The notes below the pieces were generated by a model that saw nothing but the letters and a program-made list of their open reading frames with translations, was not told the DNA's origin and did not search any database. From Pisaster brevispinus (lineage: Eukaryota; Echinodermata; Asteroidea; Forcipulatida; Asteriidae): a stretch of 64,000 nt of DNA. A program made the position numbers and the translations under genes. Positions 37,201 through 49,275 of this stretch are shown here, piece after piece (positions within the stretch are counted from its first letter, which is position 1; every line of letters starts with the position of its first letter). The stretch is taken from NCBI GenBank assembly GCA_023634235.1, contig JAMKCF010000006.1, positions 22,831,163 through 22,895,162 of the forward strand, read 5' to 3'.

Positions 37201-38904
37201 GAGCCATTTTGAGATACGGTGGACACAATTAGGTTTGGGTAAATTTGTCTGTATACACCCAAACTAAACAGTGCACCCCCCCCCCCCCCCATAGTGTCCA
37301 CCACATTTGAAAAGGGCTAATGGCATTTCCAGTTGGCACTAATTCTAAAACCCAACACGCCACAAAAGGAAAACGGGCACATTATGCAATCCTGTTATAT
37401 TCCTGACCTGACTCCTTCGAAGTGCAGAAAATGACCGCAGGAACTTCGACTTGATGATGAAACTATTTATATAAATAATGTTATGCCTAAAATAATCAAC
37501 GTGGATTTATCTTGAATGCCGTACCTCTTTGAGAGAAGACGAAACAAGAGGTGTTCGCGCAATCGTATTGCACGAACACGTAAAAAGTGGTGTGGAAAGG
37601 AGAAGGGGCAATGTTTACATTTTAGGTCAGTGGGAAAACACCACTCACCAATGGTGTAGCCACCTTCATGGGTGGGGGAAGGGCGTGTCGTGGGGGGCAC
37701 AGAAACATGTTTTATTTTCTGTTATACAAACTAACTATAATTACTGAGCAATAACCCATAAGGGCAACTGAGTGGGTAAATTTTGAAATAGTTATTTGTT
37801 GAAGTCAATTTGTATACGTTCAACCCTCCATCCAAATTCAACTGAGCGATATATTTCTTTCATGTGTTACGAACCCGATTACTAACGCCGGCATGCGCTG
37901 CCTAACCACAAACATAAAATAACTGATGAAATTAGTCCTGTAGGCTTCAAATCTCATTAAAAAAATAATTAATTTTAAATCTTTGGGTGTTATGACCCAA
38001 TCATACTGAACTTTTATCATGACTGGGTTTTAAATTTACATACCGTTTCGACTAAAAGTCAGTACTAAACTAATCGCATGGTTTGTTTTTGATTTGGATC
38101 TCACCTTGGGAGGGGGTGGGAGGGGAGGGCTGGACAGCAGGAGGGGTGCAAGTTACTCTAGTCAGACAAGTTCCTCTGCCTGGTTAAAAGTTCATTGGTA
38201 TTTCATATTCTGCCATTTCAGTGTGATGCCTAGTGACATTTCATCATGTCTTGTGTTGGGACGTCAATTCAATCCAAAGAGCTACCCTCCCCTCCTCCCA
38301 ATAGGCAATTCCTTTATTTGCCTGGTGGTTCGTTAAAAAGATACAAAAAGCATATTGCAAAGTCGTCCATCAATAAACCACTAAAAACTGTTGACCAACA
38401 GATACCTCAATTGTTGTACAGGGACCCCAGGGGAAGACGAGAAGGATTTATAAAGAAATGGATGCGGAAAAATTAAAGATAGAAACTCACATCTTGAACG
38501 ACTGTTGTGTGATACTGGGATCGATCGTAGTCCCACCCTGCATCGCACCCAATGGTTTCATTCAAGAATCCCATCGTCTCGTTATCATAAAGTAAACCAT
38601 CATCTTCACCAAAAGAGAGATATCTGTCACATTCAGAAAACTTCCCTTTCTGATCTCTAGGTATGCTCAAGTTTTTCCTTCCCTCGAGGCACTGTGAGTA
38701 GTCAGCAGACGCTGTGGAATGCACGCTGCAGTTCGGCTCCGTAAGCTGCGGGGTCGCACACCAGTGTGCCGTGTCCGGGGCGAGGAAGACCTGGGCGAGT
38801 TGGTGGTAGCTCATCGGAATGGACATCACACACACTAAGAAGAAAATGAACTTTTGGTAGCGCCCGAAGGTACCGATATGATTGAGGATCTCGTCAAAAT
38901 GCAT
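20370..38904 (-). CDS. SLC22 family organic cation/anion transporter, complete
   Basis: This is a 12-helix major-facilitator plasma-membrane transporter for organic ions. Nine minus-strand exons join in phase: 38904-38491, 29553-29450, 29059-28905, 27122-26954, 25219-25084, 24441-24362, 23720-23512, 22044-21936 and 20592-20370. They total 1599 nt, or 532 residues plus stop, the usual family length. Marks of the family are [17 protein letters not shown] at the start, a large first outer loop with cysteines and N-glycosylation sites, GIFADWLGRHR (about 168-178), TEFVGPEWR, the PESARWL signature (about 284-290), DRFGRR (397-402) and [15 protein letters not shown] near the end. The start ATG has A at -3; a non-homologous upstream in-frame extension was not used. 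Sequence resembles the cation/carnitine side of the family, but the substrate cannot be read. The last exon's GGAG|GTGGGT could be a donor, so another 3' end is possible. Confidence 0.92.
22610..22805 (-). mobile_element. SINE-2 3' body, inverted
   Basis: On the minus strand it carries TTTAGCTTTGTGCACTACAT and CCAAGGGAGCTGAGATGG, matching 50344-50692. It is truncated and runs into the 24-bp minisatellite. Confidence 0.75.
22816..23045 (+). repeat. About 24-bp minisatellite
   Basis: About ten variable copies of GGTACCCATTTACCTGCCC plus a short spacer sit in an SLC22 intron. A run of 19 G follows at 23094-23112. The open frame across it is a by-product. Confidence 0.85.
25674..26154 (+). repeat. 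30-bp minisatellite, 16 copies, in SLC22 intron
   Basis: The unit CGACTGTGTGCCAACTTCCA + TGTTTGTATC repeats 16 times with very few changes. Because 30 is a multiple of three and the unit lacks stops in most frames, it gives repeat peptides ([10 protein letters not shown] on plus, [10 protein letters not shown] on minus). It lies in the intron between SLC22 exons 4 and 5. Confidence 0.97.
26640..26945 (+). repeat. Dispersed repeat E, copy 1
   Basis: GTGTTCATGTTTTGTGTGAT, ACAACTGAAATCAGCTGCTG and TTCAGAGGGAAACATATTTT are shared in order with 53043-53400. The right end reaches SLC22 exon 4. Confidence 0.7.
26954..29553 (-). CDS. SLC22 exons 2-4: helices 2-6
   Basis: Exon 2 (29553-29450) gives [19 protein letters not shown]. 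Exon 3 (29059-28905) gives [20 protein letters not shown] and the [20 protein letters not shown] helix. Exon 4 (27122-26954) gives [20 protein letters not shown] and [18 protein letters not shown]. In the MFS loop the usual Arg/Lys after Asp is Trp (ADWLGRHR), while the rest of the motif is kept. All acceptors and donors are GT-AG. Confidence 0.92.
29100..29312. mobile_element. MITE D
   Basis: CTTGGATTGGGTACGTTAGG and GCTGTAAAAAGCGTTTG match the element starting at 40493. The right end GTGTCCCTTTAAACTC is the inverse of that copy's left end TTAAAGGGACATG. Confidence 0.6.
29866..30665. mobile_element. Inverted-repeat DNA element with CGTTCCCACTGGA ends
   Basis: The left end CCGTTCCCACTGGACCCC and the right end (minus strand) CGCGTTCCCACTGGATCC are related inverted repeats. 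AGTGGGAACGC and GGGCGATCA recur inside, showing nested or duplicated termini. The middle (about 30125-30540) differs and may be a captured fragment; 30405-30524 reads [17 protein letters not shown], weakly like a Myb/SANT-type domain. Confidence 0.55.
30745..30825 (+). repeat. (CAAA)n and CCCCAACACCCC simple repeat
   Basis: AACAAACACCCCAACACCCC followed by (CAAA)n. It lies just beyond the inverted-repeat element of SLC22 intron 1. Confidence 0.9.
33155..33830 (+). repeat. About 42-bp minisatellite in SLC22 intron 1
   Basis: About 16 units of GTACTCGAAGTCATGTACTC + GATACTAGACTGAAAATAAC, some shortened. Scattered TACTCGAGTAC-like copies continue at 34080-34265. Confidence 0.93.
35170..35385. 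mobile_element. Palindromic MITE A2, diverged
   Basis: GCCCAATTCCATAAATCTGC and AGCTCTATAAAATTGGACC are degraded inverted ends of the element at 7340-7528. It lies in SLC22 intron 1. Confidence 0.6.
36488..36520. repeat. Perfect 14-bp-stem hairpin
   Basis: AGCATGGAGGAAGG, a five-A loop and the exact complement form a hairpin. A related imperfect hairpin is at 56303-56335. Confidence 0.85.
36561..36590. repeat. Two overlapping perfect palindromes
   Basis: GACAGTTGAACTGTC (36561-36575) overlaps a second palindrome with arm CTGTCGGCA (36571-36590). Confidence 0.85.
38491..38904 (-). CDS. SLC22 exon 1: first helix and outer loop
   Basis: The exon encodes residues 1-138. It holds [17 protein letters not shown], the first helix ([17 protein letters not shown]) and most of the glycosylated outer loop. 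That loop has five cysteines here and a sixth in exon 2 (NVVCDQ). N-glycosylation sequons are NCS, NLS, NET and NET. The donor GAT|GTGAGT leads into an 8.9-kb intron. Exon 2 resumes in phase 0 with [16 protein letters not shown]. Confidence 0.92.
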
Positions 38905-40492
38905 CTTGATGTACAGCTGGTCAAATGGAAGTTGTGAAAGAGTCTGACTCTGTATTAAAGTGGATGTCGTGATCAAAGTAGCCAGTATAAATTTCACTGC
39001 ATACCTAGACCTACATTATCTCCATTGTGCGACAATCAAGGTCAGTGTATCCATGGTTGATATCATCAAGATTCCGTTGAAAGTTGGTGAACCGGATCGT
39101 TTAAAGATACACAGAAGTCCTAACCATGTAATTACCGAGAGAAGATCGTGTCCAAACTGACAAATTCCACTCTGTTATGTTCTTGGCCGAGTCGTAACCA
39201 ATCGCCAACTCTTACAGCTAGCTCTTTTCTAACGAAAAAGCTCCCTCGTCGCCGCGTGGTTCCACAAAACCCTCCCGACTCCCCGCACTCCTTCCCTTCA
39301 CTACAGTGCACAACTAAAATACTTAATTCGGATCATACAACCCTCGCAGAGATCACAGTGTTTGAATACTCGCCAACCGACCAGCTTAGCTCTGTAAAAT
39401 CTTATAATTTCTCCCCAAACAGATTGTCGAGCAGAAGCTAGTCGGCTACTTCCCTGCTGTGTGGATGTGTTACCGAATGAGTTGAATAGTAGTAGGTATA
39501 TAGCTTTTCTTTCTAAGCCACGGGTCTTTTCCGTCAATGTCCGTGCTGAATGGCGAGCCTCTGTCACGCACTCTCTCCCTGCTTGATTGCTTTGCGTACT
39601 CCACGACCAAGGTCAAAAAACTCGTCACGATGCACATTTTTTTTTTAAAGACACTGTGTACATTTCGGGTGTTTAAAGGTTTATTTTCAATGTAAACTTA
39701 AATACGTGTGGAGGTGACGGCGAGACAAACCTCTGCCGGGGAAAAAACACATTCTAAATCAAGGCTGGTGAGGTTGTCTAACGTAGTTTTAAAGCTATCT
39801 GCAGTTACAAGTTTAACATTGTTTTCCTTCACCTTGGTTCCATTACAATGCATACAACAATGTTTCTCTTTTTAAAAAGTCCGATAATTATGTCGTCGAT
39901 GTTGGGGGAAACTTTACTTAAATTCGGTCTTAACTGAAAACCCGATGACCAACATTTTTTAAAGAAGGTATTGGCGCTGGCCATGGAAACATCGAAAGAA
40001 ATTAAAGCAAATTACTGTGTGCTTCTGTGCAGTGACGTAACTAGAAGGGCACGTGATTCTAATCAACGGGGACATTTCAGACCAAGTAATTTAGTAGGAT
40101 GCTTACATACTATAAGACCATACTTATAACAAATAGGTTTGATGAAAGTTACACACGTTTTTTTCAAGGTACTACCAAAGTATGACCCTACTTTAAATAC
40201 AAACTTTAAAAAGTGTTCAAAAAATTTGTCCATGTACACCCCCCAAAAAAACCAAACCCAAACAAACAAACAAACAAACAAAACTAGAAATATCCATAGT
40301 TAAGGATTATTAAGAAATCATCAAACTGCTCTAAAAACGAACTTGTTAAACTCAACACTTAAATAGTGTAGTGAGTACTATTTGTAAAGTTACATTTATC
40401 TGAATAAAAAGGAGTTTATTGACAATGTTGATTTAACTGTACTCCTGTTGTTAAACCTAACTAAGAATAGACACTGACCGCACTCTTTAAAA

Positions 40493-40800
40493 TTAAAGGG
40501 ACATGTTGCCTTAGATTGGGCGCTTTGGGCTATAAAAAGCGTTTGCTGTTAAATAATTTGATGGGAAAGATTTTATTAAAGTAGAATATAATGATCCACA
40601 CAAATATGCCTAAAAAATGTGTGCTTTTCCTTTTACTACTTTCATGAGGTAAATATCTATTTAAATAAGATCAGTGCATCGCAAAACTGAATTTGACCTT
40701 TGAACCCCTCTCAGTTTATTTAATGAAGAATACGAATGTGAAACACACGCCCTTTTTTAGTATTTTTCTTATTGTTAAATTATTGACTTCTTCTGGACAG
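40493..40800. mobile_element. MITE D copy, left end clear
   Basis: TTAAAGGGACATGTTGCC and GGGCTATAAAAAGCGTTTG match 29100-29312. The right end could not be placed. Confidence 0.5.
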
Positions 40801-42111
40801 AAAAAGCTGAACATTTGTCAAGTTACGAGCGGGCCTAAACTTCAATAATGAAAGAGATGGATAGAATGCCGAATTTGGGCTTTACAAGTGAACTGTTTTA
40901 TTTTGGCTTCACAAGTCACGTGATTCACATGAAGATTAGGCGAGAGGATGGGAAGTTTGAATAAACTGGACATGGCCACAGGGTCAAAACATGTACATTT
41001 CTTGACTTGCCAGAGGGTCTGACTTGCGCAAGGAGAGATTAGTCAGAAAGATAGAAACCGAGGAAATCGGACACTAGTCACTGACGGGGTGGTCAGTTGG
41101 AGCATGGAGCATTCCTCGATGGTTGGAGCGTGGAGCTTTGGTTGGAGAAATTCAACATGGACCGTGCCATAGGGAAAGGACATACCTTTCTCTATGAACA
41201 GACAGTGGGATGATGTTCACAACTTCACTGCTAAACTTCGCTGCTAAACTTTTTATCACAGCGGGAGTTTGAGAGTTCGCTTGACCAAACGACTTAGCTA
41301 AAAGTACCTTGCGTTTACACGACGAGGCATGGTCGCAGTTAGCCAGCACGAAGTGTTTCGGCTTCCGGTGGTTTTCTCTGCCACTGTTAGTAGTTTTGTT
41401 GAAGAAATCTACATGTTGGCTCGAAGATTAGCTTATATAATACACATGTAAAGTTCCATATTTTTGTCTAAGTTCAAAGCGGTTTTATTATTTAAATTCC
41501 CGGTGATTCGGAATGAGAAATGGGGTTGGTTTTTTTGGTCCGTTATTGTCACTAAACACATTGCGTCATCAGCCAAGTTCAGTGTTACAACTTCGTCCCA
41601 ATTTGTGTGCGATGTCATCGTACCACAGCACGTGCGTTGCCATTTTGCAACTATGCATTTATTTTAACAACTTACATACCAGTTTGACCGTTGATGTATT
41701 CAATATCATTTTACTCTAATGTAATACTTGAGGAGGAGTGTGAATTCCATTGGGATCTACTCACTTGGGAAGAACTGCTAGCGTATAATGAGATCAACAG
41801 AAACACGAGGACTTTGCTGTGACCCCTTCCTTGCAAACAAAGGTTAAACTGGAAAACGGAATTGAAATCTGGCTAAAATATCAGCACTACATCAAGGAAG
41901 GTAGTGGTAGCTTTGTAAGATTAACCAATTACAACTAAACCGCGTGAGCTTTCGTAGCAGAAACTACCTCATCAAAATGCAAAATGAGTTCGTTTTAATC
42001 TGGTCTGGCTTGAAAGGTAGATGCAAACGGTCACTTTATAACTCTACATTGGTCCTCATTATGACGTCAAGCGAGGTCGCGGCTAAAAGTGAGTATAACT
42101 GATAGCGACCT

Positions 42112-42333
42112 GGGCCCAATTTCATGGCTTTGCTTACCGCCGAATTCTGCGCTTACGGTCACCATTCTCGATCCGCATACTTTGCAAGCGCCGTATTTCT
42201 GCTCTAGCTAGCTGTGTAAGCGAAGAATGCCTAGTATAACGTAGAGTACGCACGCGCACAAGCAAAAATTCCCTGCTAACCCGTGAAATACGCTTGCTTA
42301 TTACGGTAGGCAGAGCCATTATGAAATTGGGCC
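42112..42333. mobile_element. Palindromic MITE A
   Basis: GGGCCCAATTTCATGGCTTT pairs with GGCAGAGCCATTATGAAATT + GGGCC. The interior keeps ACGCTTGC/GCAAGCG-like arms. Confidence 0.8.
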
Positions 42334-45300
42334 TAGATCGCTTGCACAAGTCTGACCTCTATGGTCTGACCTGCGGGTGCCCGACTCCTGACTAGCTTTA
42401 GGCACCGATGTTTTATCGGCCTCCCATTGTCCTATTCGTTGTTGTTGCCATTGCTAACTTAAATACTTCTCACCAAAAGTTTCCTGTTTTCCAATTTAAC
42501 TTTCTTTGCAAGGTTTTACAGCAAAAATTCCCTCACGTTTCTGTTGAATTTATACCAATACTGCATCGTCAGACTTCTTGTTTTTAGATCCTGTTCCCAG
42601 ACTGAACCCCTGTGTTCCACGGCTCTTTGTATTTTTTCTTCAGTTCCTGCTCTTGACTGTTCCTGCTCCTGTTATTTCTTCATCTGTTTGGATTGCTTCA
42701 AACTCTTCTCCTTTGGTGCACAGTCTTCGCATTTCAATTGTCAATTGTCAGTGGTAGATAAAACCAAGTTATAAACTAAATTAATGAAAAACATAATAAT
42801 AAATCAGCTTTAAAAAAAAAGGCAATACCTGGACATGTAAACAACACTTAATATAAATACAAATTGTTGAATAGATGAAAAAACCCTCTTAAAACCTGTG
42901 GAAAAAAACTTGTCATTATGAACCGACAACGTACCACGGGGGCGTTGCAACAAACAGATCCCTCGCTGGACGGTGTGGACTAGATATTTCATAGATTTAA
43001 CGCTGTCAATGAGTCGATCGAGCAAACAACACTATAGTATAGGAGACATCACAAATCACTTCTGCTTATTTCGATCACCCCAATCGTAATAAGCCCGTGC
43101 GCTAACTCCCCCTTGAAATAAACAATATATTTTTTTCTTTGTTTTCACGAAGACGCGACCACTGAATTTGAAGACATTTTCACATGTTGGTCATTGGCCT
43201 ATGGTGTATTTATAGAAAACAAGAGGAAGCTAATTAGATTCAAAAACAACAACAACCTTTACAACTGTGGTATTAAGTTCCACTGCGCTCAGTTAACAGT
43301 ATTATGGGCTTCAATTAGTGTTTTGACTCTTTTATTAAAACAATTTTTACAACAAGCTAAAATTGGCGCCAACCTTCCACACAACACGTGGGTGGAAATT
43401 ATTGAACAGCTTAGTGAAGATGCGTATTGGGGTAGGGGGCATTGTGAAAGAAAACTATTTTAACTGTTTGCATCAGCATTCAACAGTCAAAAGGAGTACT
43501 TCATTATTAACAGTTTGGTAGGCCTATTCAAATAATATCATTCAAATTCATTAGGTCGCAAAGACCATTCAGTTTCTCCAAAACCAACGGGAAGAGGTTG
43601 GTCAAACATTTAATTTAAACCCATCAAATGTAAGTAGGAATAGTAGCTAGCAGAAATATAAATAGGGAGTAGAAATCTAACCAAAGAGGGTGAGAATGTA
43701 GTCTTGAATTGAATGAAACGAACCTGAATGAGAAAAATGAAGTAATGTGTGCACGAAAACCAAATTGAATGCAATAGTAGCTAAAAAGAAACCCTAGTAT
43801 GAATGAATTAGGGAAACTCGCGTGAATTTGAATGCGTGTTAATGAAGCAAGTAATTTTTGCTAAAATTGACAGGGAAAACATGTTATATTTAAGTGTTAA
43901 ATTCATGTATTTTGTCAGACACTTCAGGTGAGACTGGCAACGATCTGTACTGAGATATTCTAGTCTCTTATTATTTTCAGTAGACGGTTATCTCGAGTTC
44001 AACATTGGGCATCAATTCATTGTCGAAGTCCAGTTCATTTTAAGATTAATTTCTTTATCATCAACATCGTCAGGTAATTACCCGATTTCAAACGACTGAG
44101 TGCGCATGTTAGATATTTAGTCTGCTTCAATTGATTTTGTGGTGATGTGACGGACGGCCACTAAGCCGATAACTCCAGCTGAACACTGAATTTTCAAAAA
44201 CAAATTGTACTGTCTGATCTTTGACTTTAAGATGGGTTTCGGGGTGTCAAGTTTGAACTTTGAAAATGATTGGTTCTTCTTAAACATTTTGACCTAATAA
44301 ATGGGGTGGTACCAATACTCCGGACGCAACAAACAAGTTTGGGTATAACTGGAGTCTGGTACCCATAAACAGGGTCATCACCGCAAACGACACAAATATA
44401 GTCCATGGCAACTCTGGTTTGTGTAAGCCGCGGAATCTGCGGAACTATGTAATCCAAAATGTGTGAACTCCACAAAACAATGAACAATAACTCTCTAATC
44501 AAATACATAGCTATTACCTTTATGGTATGAGACGTTCGTTGCCGCCTGCCCTTCGAAGTCGGTCCCTGCAGCCATTTCCTTTTAAATACCCCGCCTTTCG
44601 ATGATGTCGGCAAACGCAAGTCATTAAGAATACATTAGGCCGCTTTACTTCAACAGCGCCCTCTCTGTTGTCATTGTGTACAGGCACAATAACCATTAAT
44701 AATATTGAACTTGACATAGCGAGCACAAGTTTTGAAAAGTCCCTGAAACAAGTGTGCCTTTTAAACTAGAAAGCGCTCCAAAAAAATATTTATAATTCCA
44801 TACGAAATAATGCGACGTTCAGAAAAAAGATATAGGGCCTAGCAATAAATTCAAAATATGAACAAGCAACATTTCAAACAATGACCAACCCACTAAATAA
44901 AACAACAACCAAAAAACCCTATTTTTTGCCTAAAAAAGAAGAAAAAACCACACCAAAAAACCATGACCACCTACTTAATTGGTGGTATGTGTTTATTTTA
45001 AAAACGAGGGTTGGAACAAACTCTTACTTAAAGAATAGTATTATTCTCAAATTAGAAGCATTCCTTTATTTCGGCTATCATTTATCATAATTATCTTCAA
45101 ATTCATAACTTTAAACCTTTCTATTTCTAGGTACTTTGCACCATGATCAATTTAATTGCAAAAGAAATTACATTTCAACACACATAATCAAAATAAATCA
45201 ACACAGATTTGAAAATACAAAATCATAGCAGCTGTTAAAGACAACATAAAATTTTATAAAATATAAATTTTTAACTCAAAAGCTTTGATAACAAATTTAA

Positions 45301-45744
45301 GAGAGTGCAACTCATCAGTTCCGTGTTGGAGTAATACTTTTTCAATACTTTTTTCATGTGGCATGACAAAATCTATACCCTTATAGACCCATATAAACAC
45401 TTCCCCAAAGTAACTCCTCTTCACAATGACCAATATTGGTTTGCTGAAACAAACTGCCCTTGATGTTGGTCTTCCTTAAAATGTACAACAAAAGTACCAA
45501 CAAGCATACAAGTAGACACCTGGAAATCTTCGTTTCCACTAAACAGTAATTAATGCCATTCTTCCCCAAATAATTAAGAAATCCAGACTTTTTCAATGGT
45601 ACATTTGGCGTAGAAGATTAATTAGTGCACTTCTGAAAAATAATTTAAAATATATCAATTAAAACAAAATCTTGCATCTGGAGTAAATCTCCTGCAAAGC
45701 TTATAAAATAAGCCTCTCTTAAACAAATTTCAAAATGAGTTGTT

Positions 45745-45875
45745 AGCTTTTAATTTTGGTTTGAGCAAAGAAAAATTGACAAGAGCCGGACTGGAACCTG
45801 CGACCTCTGGATTAATGTACCGGTGCTCTAGCAACTGAGGTAGTGTTGGCGGTCATCTTGTTTTGTCAATATTTT
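45745..45875 (-). mobile_element. SINE-3 copy
   Basis: On the minus strand it reads TTGCTAGAGCACCGGTACAT, then a B-box GGTTCCAGTCCGG and GTCAATTTTTCTTTGCTC, the same order as at 4850-4980. Confidence 0.55.
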
Positions 45876-48360
45876 TGTTCAAGGGTGCAAGTCAGAAGCC
45901 ATTCAACCTGTAACTGCCGTATAGCCAGGGATCACACCCAAATTTACGATACAGCCTGGAAAGGGGCAGCAGAGGGATCACCTTAAGGAGATGCGACTTT
46001 TTATATCAAATATCAAGTAATAAAACATCAGGGAAACTGTCTGGGTAAATTTTGAATAAAGTTGTTTCTTTGTTCAACCCAAAATTACTTCAGTTTACCC
46101 AGTCCGTTGTCCTTGTGGTATACTACTTGATTGTTAACTTTCATCACATATTAAACAGCAAAATACAACTTAACTGTTTTTATGGTACACATGTAGACAT
46201 GTGTATCCTCAATTTAAACAGAAATTAACATGTACAGCAACTCATTGACCTCTTATGCTAATATTGTATGAAACATACATTGCATTGTTTTTGTGTAGTT
46301 GAAGCAAAAATTTGCATCGAGGATTGTAGGAAATTTGGGTATTTAAAGTTAGCTCTGGACTTTAATCCTTGGCAGGCGCACATTTCCAAACAAAAAGTAA
46401 TTTTTGGCGGGCTAATAGATATGTCAGACTTCACAGTACACCGTCAAGTTGACGACCCTCTTACTGTCTAACCATTCAATATCATCCACTGTGGTTCTTA
46501 CTGATACATAGCTAAACTATGCCAGCCTGCAATATGATATCATGTAGTGAATGCATTTGCCCAGTCAGCCCTCCTACTGTCTAACCTTTCAATATCATCC
46601 TCAGTGGTTTTGAATGATAGACACACTATACCGGCCTGAAAAAAATGACATCATGTAGTGAATACATCTACACAGTACACACATGATTCTGTGTACCATA
46701 CATGCCATATGGCCGTTGAATGGTTTTACATGGTTGGTGGACTCACTGGAAAATGTCACCAAGAGTGGGAGGGTTAATTGATACTAAGAAGAGATTGAGG
46801 AAAGTGGTGAGTTTAAGCAGTTAGTATGAAGAAAGAGGATGGTGAGGAATTAGAAAGGATGTTTTCCGCTCGGCACGGAGAGGTTCTTATGGCAAGAAAC
46901 AAAATAAAGTGTACCAATTTTTCTATCATCACATCAGCAGTTTTTTCCCAATGGTTGCAACTTGTTCTCATAACGATAAATATTAAGTGAATCAACTCAA
47001 AATTAGTTTTAATATAAGCCTGCATGTCCATTCACATATTGAAACACTTTTGGGTGGTTTCAGGTGACAAAAATTTAAAACCACTAGAAAAACTGATGGA
47101 TGTAAAGTTGTACATGTTATTGAGTTTCCTGTCTTATGTTTGAAGTTTCAAATGAATATACAAGTAAACATGTACATTGTATTATCATAATAATACTCAA
47201 GGATACATTCTTGTCATTGATACTCAATACTGAGTACACGAGGAACACAAGGAAAGTTAGTACTTTATATTTGCATAGATATAATTATTGCTCAAAAAGT
47301 ACACCAATCTGATTATTGATAAATCAATTACAAATTTGAGCTTTCAATAATGCAACTTTGGCATCTTGTACTTATTGTTGAATTTGTGCTCAAATAAAAA
47401 CTTCTATACAAATCTTCCTAAGGGCCATGTCATATAGGACAATTTACAGGCAACCGGTTACAGGCAATCACGAAGGAAAACAATAACGGTGTGTTGATAA
47501 TCTCATTCTTGAGTTATCGCTTGGACAACATTTCTTTTGTTTGACCCATAATGACCTTGATATTTGACAAGGAGGTTAACAACAACAAAAAAAGGCTTCT
47601 GGGGATCCCAAGACCAATCTACAAACCAAGTTTGGAGTTGATATGCCAAGTCCTTCTGGAGTTATCGCTCGGGCAATGATTGCACACATGAACACAAACA
47701 CGCAAACAGCTCTGCTCTCTCTCTTTCAGTATCTTATGGAGACCAAGGCCAAACAAACACAGGAAAATAAAAAGGAGTACACATGCAAATTCTAAAGACC
47801 GGGGTGCTCCACAAGGAAATTTGTGTACAAAGTCTACGAGAAACTGTTAAGCGCAGGGACAAAGGAAAGAACAAAAGAATGCTCCACAAGGATGCATTTT
47901 TGAGAATGTGTGTGTAGCAGTCACTGTGTGGACATTCCTTTGTTCTGTACACTTAAAGAAAAACCTATTCTTCAACACTATAAAAAGCACTGTGTGGACG
48001 TGTGTAAGTCCACATAGTGTTTCAAGTCCCTACATTATGTGGACCTCTCTTTTTCTCAGGTCCACACTTCATATGTAGTGTTAAACACTATAATATGCCC
48101 CTTTGGCTGGCTTCGTCGGCAGAGCATTAAAACATGATGTTTAAATTTTCATATAATTTTGTTTGAGAAAGCTGTCCCTTGTGCTGCTGAAGTTGTTCCT
48201 TTTGCATGCAGTGCAGCTTGTTGCCTTCCGGTTGCCTGTAAAAATTGCCCCATGTAACAAGCCCTTGAGGTTCGCATTGCAGATGCGTCGATTGTCGTTG
48301 AGATAAAACTTTTATCCAAAATTTGCAACCTCTAGTCCCAATGAGACTTATTAGTGGTGT

Positions 48361-48590
48361 GTCATGGCCGAGCAAGTTCTGGTGGTTGGTTTAAGTTATC
48401 CAGGTGTGGGTTCGAATCCCAGATATGACACCTGTGTTCTTGAGCAAGACACATAACTATAAATAGTAATTTAGTAATGTGTGTGAGTGACGTGCCCGTG
48501 GAAGTACCCCAGTATGGCCAGAGATAAACTAGTGACATCATCTGAGAAGAGTATCTTTTGTTCCATTTTCTTAATCCTACAATTGTCTTG
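48361..48590 (+). mobile_element. SINE-2-like head and partial body
   Basis: GTCATGGCCGAGCAAGTTCT and B-box GGGTTCGAATCCCA are followed by CTTGAGCAAGACACATAAC, as in the other copies. The body then diverges. Confidence 0.55.
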
Positions 48591-49092
48591 AACAAGAGCC
48601 TTATATCAGTCAGGTGGATTGAGCAAGTGTTAAATAATCATGGTATTTCAATCCAATCACATCGAGAAGAAAAATCAACCTATTTTTAATTAAAAAATAA
48701 TTTTTTTGAATAAAACAACTAATTGGAAATGTACAGAAAATGACACCTGTCATAAATTATAATTAAAGCTTCAAGAATGTTATTAACAAGTAACATCACA
48801 ATAAACAAAAATATCTTGACCACTTTTGCAATCATTACTAATCCCCCCCTCAAAAAAAACCCCTCAATGTCAACCTGACAAGCCACTTTTTGAAAGAAAC
48901 ACTTCAACAATTTGAAATGAGGACAGGAATCAAAACTTTAAACAACAAATCACAACTATACATACCCTATGAAAGTCCATCTTGATAAGATCCCTGTCTC
49001 CATTAACAATATCAGATATTACTATTCAGTTTCCAAAGAAGGGCCAGACTAATTTTAACTTTAGCCACAGTTTGGTTTACTACCATTTTAAA

Positions 49093-49238
49093 TAGACCGT
49101 GCAAGTCCTGCGCATATTCAAGCACATTTTGGAACCACTTTGGTCCCACGTACATTGCTTAAACACGTGAAGGAAATAAACCTCACTCTTTTAACGGGTA
49201 CCGATGATTGCATATGAGCGGGACTTGCACAGTTTGTT
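49093..49238. mobile_element. TA-flanked MITE B just past the ZnT stop
   Basis: TAGACCGTGCAAGTCCTGCG pairs with GCGGGACTTGCACAGTTT. It begins about 38 bp beyond the ZnT stop codon, so it probably lies in the 3' untranslated region. Confidence 0.72.
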
Positions 49239-49275
49239 GTAGACACTGAAAAGGTTGATGTACCATGATTGGGTT

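Larger units (their letters stand above)
29554..38490. other. SLC22 intron 1, about 8.9 kb
   Basis: It holds the CGTTCCCACTGGA element, a (CAAA)n tract, poly-G, a run of A at 32378, the 42-bp minisatellite, MITE A2, two hairpins and unique sequence. No exon with a family match was found on either strand. Confidence 0.7.
38905..49092. other. Spacer between SLC22 start and ZnT end, no gene seen
   Basis: The left part must include the SLC22 promoter. The rest contains MITE D (40493), MITE A (42112), SINE-3 (45745), a SINE-2-like head (48361) and AT-rich sequence. The largest open frames (44227-44619 minus, 38960-39441 plus) match no family I recognise and lack supporting context. Confidence 0.6.

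Noticed and set aside
38905..38997. Upstream start (MKFILATL...) for SLC22
   Set aside because: The family start is MxFDE; the extra residues have no family match and the inner ATG has good context.
44227..44619. 130-codon minus-strand open frame with several Cys
   Set aside because: No family recognised, no splice or start context, and an isolated position in repeat-rich spacer.
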